A stretch of DNA of 64,000 nt from Utricularia gibba. Taxonomy: Eukaryota; Streptophyta; Magnoliopsida; Lamiales; Lentibulariaceae. Each line of letters opens with the position of its first letter. Position 1 is the stretch's first letter. A program made the translations under genes and the position numbers. Shown in pieces: positions 55,490 to 64,000 of the stretch. Location: positions 558,001 through 622,000 of the forward strand of contig NEEC01000002.1 of NCBI GenBank assembly GCA_002189035.1, written 5' to 3'. The notes below the pieces were generated by a model. That model was not told where the DNA came from, did not search any database, and worked only from the letters and a program-made list of their open reading frames with translations.

Positions 55490-55992
55490 CAGCAGTACTT
55501 CATTTAGATTTTTCTGTGCTATTTGTTTCTCCGGATGAAAGGATTGATTACTTTGCTCTATTTCGAAATCTTGAGATATTTGCAGTATCGGAACAGTAAG
55601 CTGATCATGACAAATGCCACCGAGTGGGTTAGGCTTGAGAATGAGAACAAAAATCCAACATTGGTTTGAGACTTTTTCTGCCTAAAAGTACAGACAAGTT
55701 CTTAAGAAGAGAGGGGGAACGACATGGAGGATACAAAATTTGCCAAGAGATAAAGACATGGCTGGAGAATCTTCCTCCATACATTACAGCACATTTTGCT
55801 GTAAGCTCATTAACTCTATACACAGACATAATACATACAACATCTCCCCGATGTCCAAAATTTCGAAGTTCTTCAATGTTGCCGGCTCCTTGTCAGCTTC
55901 GATATTTGAATGTACATGCAGTAATGAAGGATCAGACAGATTACTGGGCCATTTTCAGTACAGTAAGGTTAGTGAACCAGGGAGGCAGCAAC
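55490..55992. other. Convergent 3' spacer between methyltransferase and AML genes
   Basis: The stop codons converge across 503 bases, which should hold both 3' untranslated regions. No gene or repeat is seen. Confidence 0.6.
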
Positions 55993-58900
55993 TTAATCTG
56001 AGCCGGAAGATGAATCTCCATTACAGCACTCATCACCGACAGAGCTCAGTGAGTTTTCTTGAGCATTTTCCTCCAAGGAGCTTGTTGCAAATTTTCCTGG
56101 TCTTGGTCGAATGTTAGTACCCACTGGGAAAGGAACCTGCCATTCGGCATCATGCCAAGTCAACAACCTAGGTAATGTGCACTTCTTTTCTTGGATCTAT
56201 CCATTCTATGGACTGTATCCTGAGATAAATTTCAATCCCTTAACCACAGCCAAGAGGTTTGTTTGAGGCCATACCTGATCTCCTGCGTTAGGACCATCAG
56301 TATGGAAGAGTATGGGACGGCATCTCTTGTCTTCATTCATCAAGCTTGAATTCTGGAAATGTGCAATCAGTGCGGCTTTTCCCTGTATTCTAGCATACGC
56401 CAAAGATGCCACTTTTTCACTGTTGAACTTCTCCCATTTTTTGCCATTGAATGTCTGGAAAACCGAAAATCACCGTTGGCGCAACAAAAACATAATTGCT
56501 ATGGTGAATAAGAATTTGGTTGATACCTTATGAAATGGCACTATCTGAGAAGCTTCAATCATATTTATGAATGCGTAGCCAACGTTGCATTTATTCTGAA
56601 ACATCAGAATGCAGAACAATGAACATATGGAAACTACTACTTGCAGCCAAAACTGGGTGGTGAAGATTCACAATTTAGCTCTGAAAGAGGACTTACCTTG
56701 AAGTCAATAGGTAAGTATATGAAATCATACGTCCCTTTATGCCGTTCATCTATTGCAGCCAAAAGCATCTTTGAGGTGTACCTAGCAATGGCAACAGCTC
56801 AGCCATGGACACAAGAAATGTAACAGCGGATCAAAATGGTAACCCACTCCCCCATACTTGTTAGGAATGTTCTTTATCATGAGTGTTGTGCGTTTATCTT
56901 CTCCTCGTATGATTCGATCTAGATCAAGCTCAAACTGCTTCTTATTGTCACCTTGGCTCCCTTCACTCTGGCGGTTTCTGCTTCTTTCATTGGGAGAATC
57001 AAGTGAACTCAGCATAGGAAGTGTTTGTCCTCTTCCAGGAAAAAGGATGCACCTTTGTTGATGTGGATTGAATCCAATGCCTTTGGAAGATATGGGCATA
57101 TCCATGCCATTTGCACAAGCACGTGGAAAGGCATTGTGAGGAACAAAGTCCAGCCGATGTGGCGAATTACCAGATGCTCTCATGTTCCCCAGTGAACCTG
57201 GGTGAAACGCTGTGGCATCTGGAGACTCTCCAGCATAAGCACGACGTCGGTCCCAAATTCTCAGGTTAACAGAGGGTGCTGATCCTACATGATGGTTATT
57301 CAGAGGCAGAACAGAGTTCATAATATGCGGAGCTCTATGAACTGCATGCAGTTGTTGTGGAGGAACCGTGCCGACACCATTGACATAAGACGGCGAACTA
57401 GGCCACATAATCCCTTGTGGTTGTGGGTGACATGGGTTATTCCAGATATAACGACGGCCAGGACAGCTTCCACTTGCAGGGGAACCAAAAACTAGACAAA
57501 GGCATTATCTCAGAGAGGAACAGCATTTCAAGAGCCAGAAAAAGCCTCATAAAAACCTCTGAATTACCTTGCAAGTCTAGTGGCTGCCCATTGACGTGAC
57601 AGAACATTTGGCCATCAGCCATGTTGGATGTCTGGTACCTGAAGTTCACAGCTGCATTACCGGGGGATCCAAGATGACCTCCGTTCAGTATGGCATTGTT
57701 GTTATACTCAGGCAGAGAATGAGCATGGAAGTCAGGTGACCCGCGGATCTCAAATTTCAGATGGTTTCGCATATCAATAGAATCAGAAATACCGGTGGCT
57801 TTGCGGGTTCGGTTCTAAGAAGAGATGGCACACTGTTGGATACATAAGATGATACCCCAGGGCGAATCAAATGATCAACATGTAGACCGTTAGAGATGCC
57901 ATTTGAGTGGGAGCCTAAAATTTTTCCATTATCAGATTTAGACATGCTGGTTGTCCCAAGTGAAAGTGGCCCTAGAGTGGAACCAGCACAAGCCAAATCA
58001 AAACTATTGAAATGAGGGCCATCAAGCTCTAGTCAGTGATATGTGAGATTGCTTACCAGTAAAACCAGAGGCAAGATTACTAGATGGAATTTGCTTCTGC
58101 AACATGTTAGCAGGATCTTCCTTCTCCAGTTCCGACAGAAGATTCGTGAATCTGTATGGTTGGCACAGGAAAGTGACGTATTGGGATACAATAGATGGAG
58201 AAAGAAAGAGGACTGAGGCTTATGCACCTTTTAGAGGCATCAGGCCCAGCTGGTTCCACCGTAATCTGCTTGCCAGAAATTTCACTTCCGTTTAAAGCAC
58301 GAAGTGCAGCTTCTGCAGCTCTAGCATCATAAAACTCAATGCATCTCTTGTGAGGCTGAGAAGTCTCAAGAATCTGCGAATTGGAAATTAAAGATTGAAC
58401 GTCCGCTTGGATGTGAACATCATCTTGATATGAGGAATTATATCTCACCTCCTTGACTTCACCATACACTCCAAACACTTTAAGAAGATCATCATTTGAA
58501 ACAGCAGAGTCTAGATTTAAAACTACAAGAGTGCCTTGATTGATGTCTTTCTCTGTCGCATTTTCCTGAAAGGTGTAAAATACATTTCAGAAGGAAGGAA
58601 AACCAATGAAGCCAGTGAGGGACAAACCAAATGAAAGTCACCTTAGGAATCGAGAAATGTATATCAAGCTTTCTACGCCGCAATGGCTTATCCTGGAGAG
58701 CTTTCATTGCATTACATGCTGCTCTTATGTCATAGTAAGAAATCATAACGAAGCCCCTATGCTTGCACGCCGTATACAGGGTACGAATAGCTCCATATTG
58801 CTACAAGAACATGATCAACGATCATTCAGACATGAATGTAGCCGAGAAGACGATATAACACACTCATATCAAAGTACCTCAAAAAGCATAGTAAGTTCTG

Positions 58901-60173
58901 AATCTTCGACATTGCTATTTATATTCCTCACAAAAAGAGTTCTTGACGGATGCTCTCCGAGTGGATGTTCTCCACCACAAGAACCAAGAGAAAAAGCCTG
59001 CTTACAGTTAGAATTCACATCAGAAAGCTCAATGATCCTCTGTGAAAGGTCATTCTCTCCAAGTTCAAGCCCTCCAACGTTGCTAAAAAAATCCAGGTCT
59101 TCTGTTTCTTCACCATAGTTACAACCAGCTATGCTACCAAAACCGTCAGTCACGCCAGAAAACAGCTCATCGTCATCAGGGAGAAGGTCACCGATAGTAT
59201 GAGCCTCAAGTTCTTCAAGTGAATCAAAACATTCATCACGGTGCGAGATAACTGCATCAGTGGTTGAATGATCGACTCCAGCATGATTTGAAGATATCTT
59301 CACTGCGGAGAAGCGAACACAGGATGAATACATATTGATACCACACAAGAGAAGCATATCAGATTATATTGAAAACCATACTTACAGTTTCTGCTGAAGA
59401 CATCAGTCACTGAGCTCGAAAAGAGACCATTTTCATACTGAACAAGTTTTTTATCTAGGCCAGGAAAACATGGCACTGATTCTGTATTTAAACTCTGTCT
59501 AAACTTCAGATCCTGATCAACATCAGTTGGCAAAGAATGGCTGGCCACCCTTTCTGCTCCAACAGCATGCCCCATAAAAGACATGTTACCATTTTGGCCA
59601 TGAAAAACATAAGAGCCGGGATGTCTGAAACCGTTGAGCATCTTTGGATCCATCTGAATTCTATCTGGATATGGCGAAGAAACATTACCCTCCAGCTTCA
59701 TACCTGCGAACAGTTCACACATCTGATGAAGTTCCATACAGCTAAACAATTGGTAAAGATGGGGAAACAGGATCACGAAAAGGGTTGTCTCAGTGCCCGA
59801 AATGAAACAACTCATTCACATGCAAGCACAAGCTTCCCTGAAGGCACCCTTCTCCCATAACTATCAAGAACGCTGATTACCAGAGAAACCGGTCATGTGG
59901 TCCATCTTCCTTGCACCAACTTGCCTCTGAGAAGCAACCAAACAAAAGGTCACATTCAAGTCACATGTCACACACACACACACACAGACACACACACGTA
60001 TGTATACAATACATACATATGCATATATGTTTCATTTCAATTCTGTTGATTACAGGTCACAAGTCCATCAGAATCTAATCGCAACACTTGCTGCTGGGAA
60101 TCAATACCTCGTCTGTGAAACGCACGTCTTCAGAAAACAATGGTGTAGTAGAAAAGCCTTGTGGGTTCGTCAT
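55993..60173 (-). CDS. AML: MEI2-like (AML) RNA-binding protein, one frameshift
   Basis: Exons: 60108-60173, 59881-59926, 59386-59703, 58878-59302, 58642-58800, 58449-58565, 58228-58373, 58057-58151, 57568-58028, 56858-57491, 56697-56781, 56527-56595, 56275-56454 and 55993-56136. The product would be about 981 residues. RRM1 starts RTLFVRNINSNVEDSEL, RRM2 starts GTLVVLNLDSAVSNDDLLKV, and the diagnostic C-terminal MEI2 RRM3 reads RTTLMIKNIPNKYTSKML, KCNVGYAFINM and FNGKKWEKFNSEKVASLAYA. I chose ATG 60173 because its exon (22 codons ending EDVRFTDE) joins RQVGARKM as in Arabidopsis AML1. The ninth exon is 461 bases where phase needs 462. The frame shifts near 57795-57808, between LLRTEPA and ISDSIDMRNHLKFE, next to a GGG run. 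By family it binds RNA and promotes meiosis and vegetative growth. Paralogue number is unresolved. Confidence 0.9.
59969..59997. repeat. CA microsatellite in the first AML intron
   Basis: A CA run with one G interruption lies in the intron 59927-60107 of the AML gene, next to TATG/CATA-rich sequence. It is a likely polymorphic marker. Confidence 0.9.
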
Positions 60174-61560
60174 TGTGGTAATCTACAGAGCAGATACACG
60201 AAAAAATCTAGCAGAAAAGTTGAAGAAGAGATCCAACGTCTGAGGAAACCTGCAGCGGAGGCCCCAGGATCGATAAATGGGTCCGAGTTAACAGCGAATT
60301 CAGAGAGAAAAGAAGTCAAAAGAAGGAAGGAAAAAATCCCCATTAGAATCACCCGGTAATCTACAATTTTGACTAAGATTGCAGCAACGCAAAAACCCTA
60401 AACTTGCAACATAGAAGTTGCATTTAAGATCTCCAATGGTTCAAAGCATCATAAATAGTCTTGAAAAAGAAAAGGGTCGACTAGACGAGAAGAAAAAAAC
60501 GGCCTTTTTCAGAGATCACCGACTACTGCCCATAGAATTTTGCAAAATGGTGTAATCCCCAGGAAATCCTGACCAAAATCCAGCGTCGGATCACTGGGCG
60601 TAGAATCTTGGACAACCGAAAAAAATGTGCACTTTGGGCAAAACCCATCAAAATTTAGAGAAATACAGAGACCAACTCACCAACAACAAGGTTACATCGC
60701 CACATGCCCAGGTCTTGGAAGGGAAGTAGAGCAAGAACCAAAAAGAAACGATTCACGAGCAACAAGAAGTGGGAACCCCAGAAGATGCTGAAGAAAACTA
60801 GAGAAAGCGAAGGATTGCAAAATGAGGATTTGAAAAACAACAGAAGACGGAATAAATCTTGACAAAAGGCAGGGATGAGGGACCTTGTGGAAGAGATCTA
60901 GCATCGTTGCCGTGTAATTAACCTCCTTCAAATCTTCTCCGATGCCTTTCTCTCTCTCTTCATTTTAGCTTAACTTTTTTTTCCTACATTGCACGTTAAC
61001 AGCATGTATCAACCATTCCCTCCTCTAGCTCCTTCATAAAAACCTTATCCCTCTTCGAATTTCTCGAGCTGGGTATCTCCTCAAGCCATCAGAACAGTTT
61101 CTGGTCAGCCACGGCGGAGATCCTGATCTCCACCGCTTGAAAACCTCTCCAAAATGGAAGAAACAAAAAAAAAAAAAGACGATACCCAACTGGAGAAAAT
61201 AAAGGAAAAGATTGAGAGAGGACAGTTGGGGGAAGCAGAGATTTCAAGAGAAGAAAATTGACAGAAATTGAAGGAAAGGAGAAACAACGGATTTGGACAA
61301 GGAAGGCAGAGATCAAAGATCTGTAATGAAGTGCGGCGATCGTGAAAAAAAAAAAAAAACAAGAAAACAAGATTTCGATCTCAATTTCCGTTTCTTTTAA
61401 TAAATTTAAATTAAACAATCCTCCACATCGGAGCCTCAATCCCCTGCTTCGCAAGTCCACCATAAGAGCTGGGCGCCATCCCAATCCCGATGGAATTCGT
61501 TGCTTTATTCCGTACATTATTTCATTGCATTTATTTTTGTAATTATGAACTACGAGCATT
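60174..61560 (-). promoter_or_regulatory. Presumed leader and promoter of the AML gene
   Basis: Reading on the minus strand, 61360-61080 is pyrimidine-rich (CT-rich, with T runs), as in plant leaders. A short upstream frame starts at ATG 60904 and reads MLDLFHK before a possible donor GTCCCT. An AAACCCTAA telo-box lies near 60394. No independent gene is seen. Transcription start and leader introns cannot be fixed from sequence alone. Confidence 0.45.
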
Positions 61561-64000
61561 TTAATTACAATATATAATATTTATTATCTTTCTTCACTAC
61601 AAAACCTTATTTAAGTATATTTTTTTATTAAAAATCGAATATAAATTCATTTTAAATAACATTCCTTATAAAATATATTCAATATTTTTCATCCCTATTT
61701 AATTATAAATAAATTAAAATACTCAGTGCAAATTATATTCCACAAACAAAATAAATAGGATTTTCCAAGTAAAAAATATTATATTCCATAAAATGGGATT
61801 TTTTTATTAAAAATCATTAATTAGATGATTTAGAAGGAGAACCCAACTTTATTACATCTTTTTATCAACCAAAACATGTCTTGAATATGCAATTAAAGAA
61901 CCTCATGGTAATTAAATGGTTTAAGAGGTAATTAACTCTGGTAATTAAGCCCATAAGCGTAGGTCAGATCACCATTTTTAAGTAATAAAAAAATGAATAG
62001 ATAATATTATATATTTAATCGCCAGTTGCGACCCAAATATTGATGGCGTGTCACTCTCCATCGCCATGTCTCCATTTTCAATTGCCAACCGTACCTGGGA
62101 TTCCTCCGACTTGTCTGTCAATTTACCGTTTCGCCCCCCCAACCACTAACGGCGTCAGACGGTGGGGTTACGCTTCCGTTACTTGCGCACGCGGCGACGT
62201 CGTTTCGGCAACGCCGAATATAGGCCGTGCCGTGGCTAATTGTTGGATGTGGCCCCACCCACTCCTTGGACATATACATTAATTATAAATATTTTTTGAT
62301 GCATTTAAATAAAAACTATTAAGTACTATTTTTTATTTACAAAATTATTTAATTATTTCGTAATTGGGCCGAGGAACGCCTTGCTTGATTTCTTAATTGG
62401 GCCTTTTGTTTCAATCGGCCCGGCCCATTGGTAAGCATTTGATTCGAAATCTACGGTCGTTCTCGTACTCGATTTGGGGAGGCTGATGGGTGATACTTCA
62501 AAAATGCCCCCAATCATGGCATTATTTACCAGTCGAACCACCTCGAGAGTGGCCTTTCAACGGGGTCAAATTTGTCCATTAAATCACAAATATTTTAGTT
62601 GTAACAACAAATTGATTTAAATATTATTTTAAAAATCCATGGGTTCCTATCTAATCTAGATACTTTTTAATTAACATATTACTCATATTTTTTAATATTT
62701 GATTAAAATAATTATACTAATCTTTTTCGATACCTCAACCCTATCGAAACTTTAAAATTAAACATGTTCTGATTGAAATATATATCTAAGAAGATGCTTG
62801 ATTGTGAATATCCCACCTTAGTATAGTGCATTCTATGTCCATATTGCTTCCAAAAGAACTTTATTTATACCATGTAAAAAGTTCGTTTATCTTATGTAAA
62901 TTTACGTATCAAATACAAAGATATACGTATTTATCATCTATTTTATATCATTACTACATAGATTTCTTTAGTTTTTCTTCTTCTCTATTATTGTCATTGA
63001 TGGTAAATAAAAATAAAAATTTATAATACATATGTTTTTACTAAATAGAGATAAATATTCAAATTATAAAAAATCATGAATTATTTGTATAAATGTATTT
63101 ATCATAGTTTAAATCGTGATAGAACTATTCGTTCTTTTTTTAAAAAAAGTTTCAATATATTTTTATAAAAAACATTAAATTGTAATTTAATTGAACCGCA
63201 TGTCAACCACTATTGGATTGCAATTGAAACCAATTTTAGTTTTTTATTTTAAAACAATTCGAATCTAATCTAATTTTATACAATTCACAACTTTTAAAAC
63301 ACCTATGTCTACATTCAAACTCACCTATCTCTTTGTAAGACTATGTTCAAGGAAAAATGAAAAATATATTATATTAATTCCATGTTCATACGACCAGAAA
63401 TAAAATGAAATTGAGTAGAATAATAACTCAAATTGAATATTAAATATTTTTTTCTAAATATAATGGAGTTTTTTTTATACAAACCGTAAAATTAGACATC
63501 TAAAATAAAAATAACATAAAATTATAAGAATTGAAAAATCTAAAACCCTAATTAGCAATCGGTTACAATCTCTTTGTTGAGTTTTAAGTGAGTTTCCAGT
63601 GAGAAGATTGGTTTGAGATGAGAGCGCGAGAGCACATCGGCTGCATGACCGACCGACCCTACGCGGATGGGGATGGGGATGGGGGCGTGGTACCCGGGCT
63701 ATGGAGAGCCAACTGGGAGGGGAGGGTCTGAGGCCGGAAACAGATTCAAATAATATTTAACTGGAAAGGAAAACAAAGATCCGGTGAAGTTGTTTGCCTC
63801 CTCCCTATCGGCTATCTCCCTAGTCAGCCGCCTGGGGGCAGTCAAAGGAGAGATGCCAAGGAGGGAAATCGGAAATTCCGCCAATCAGTTTTGAAGCTGC
63901 TGTTAATTGGGGAAGGGAGATTAATCAGGGATTAAGAGCAATACCAATAGTTAATTAAGGGGGTTCTCACACGATTGGTGGACAACCAGTAGGCCGAGAT
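61561..64000. other. AT-rich intergenic region to the window end
   Basis: No gene is recognised. 62040-62280 is a GC-richer patch with an 80-codon frame that resembles no family. GGCCCGGCCCATTGG near 62418 is site II-like. From 63540 (AAACCCTAA telo-box) to the end the sequence is richer in GC and could be the promoter or leader of a gene beyond the window. Confidence 0.5.
63665..63687 (+). repeat. GGGGAT microrepeat, G-rich tract
   Basis: Three G runs of four or five, spaced by AT, follow a GG. This is a short tandem GGGGAT repeat with some quadruplex potential on the plus strand. Confidence 0.7.

Noticed and set aside
55490-55538. Extension of the methyltransferase reading frame to a 436-codon product
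   Set aside because: The tail after SW is not family-like, whereas the conserved ending is present in the neighbouring frame.
60692-60931. 79-codon frame upstream of AML
   Set aside because: Probably leader or intron sequence of the AML transcript; hydrophobic chance frame with no homology I can name.

Overview
The window is nuclear DNA of a flowering plant. Its genes are split by many short AT-rich introns (mostly 70-500 bases) with GT...AG ends. The proteins are plant-specific families: a CBL-interacting kinase, a HAK/KUP potassium transporter, an NPF transporter, a MEI2-like RNA-binding protein and a plant-type AGD ArfGAP. Intergenic DNA is AT-rich, and site II (TGGGCC/TGGGCT) motifs lie before housekeeping genes. 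I could not resolve the lineage further. No transposon, CRISPR array, rRNA or tRNA gene was recognised. All gene models were built by hand from splice sites, reading phase and remembered family conservation; no database was searched.

Layout. 1-2.8 kb is AT-rich and gene-free. 2.8-4.6 kb (-) is a receptor-like kinase of the At3g17420/GPK1 group. 6.8-8.9 kb (+) is a sugar-phosphate/phosphate translocator-like protein (At3g17430 type). 9.2-10.9 kb (-) is mitochondrial ribosomal protein L3 (At3g17465 type). 11.7-14.0 kb (-) is CIPK1. 14.5-19.7 kb (+) is an AGD ArfGAP with BAR, PH and ankyrin parts. 20.1-38.8 kb (-) is a very large VPS13-like gene of the SHRUBBY type. 39.5-41.3 kb (+) is a LysM protein. 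41.9-43.2 kb (+) is a GRAM/WBP2-like protein. 43.5-46.1 kb (-) is a HAK/KUP potassium transporter. 47.9-50.2 kb (-) is an NPF6.1-like transporter. 52.7-53.9 kb (+) is a small SEC14 lipid-transfer protein. 54.2-55.5 kb (+) is an MT-A70/METTL4-like methyltransferase. 56.0-60.2 kb (-) is a MEI2-like (AML) protein. 60.2-64 kb is leader, promoter and AT-rich intergenic DNA.

The genes are not an operon. Several share divergent promoters (CIPK1/AGD, VPS13/LysM) or have closely converging 3' ends (translocator/RPL3, AGD/VPS13, GRAM/HAK, methyltransferase/AML). The first four genes match, from memory, a run on Arabidopsis chromosome 3 (At3g17420-At3g17510), which suggests ancestral collinearity.

The most notable pattern is that five otherwise well-conserved genes are each broken by one or two single-base deletions: the receptor kinase, HAK (twice), NPF, the methyltransferase and AML. 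A seventh candidate is in VPS13. Exon lengths add up in frame only if one base is added at each site. All shifts have the same sign, and most sit in short G or C runs. This looks more like residual deletion errors of a long-read assembly than gene death, but it must be tested. Other points of interest are an HRN (not HRD) catalytic loop in the receptor kinase, a GC-AG intron in HAK, and two introns of 3n length with no in-frame stop. No undescribed biological system was found.
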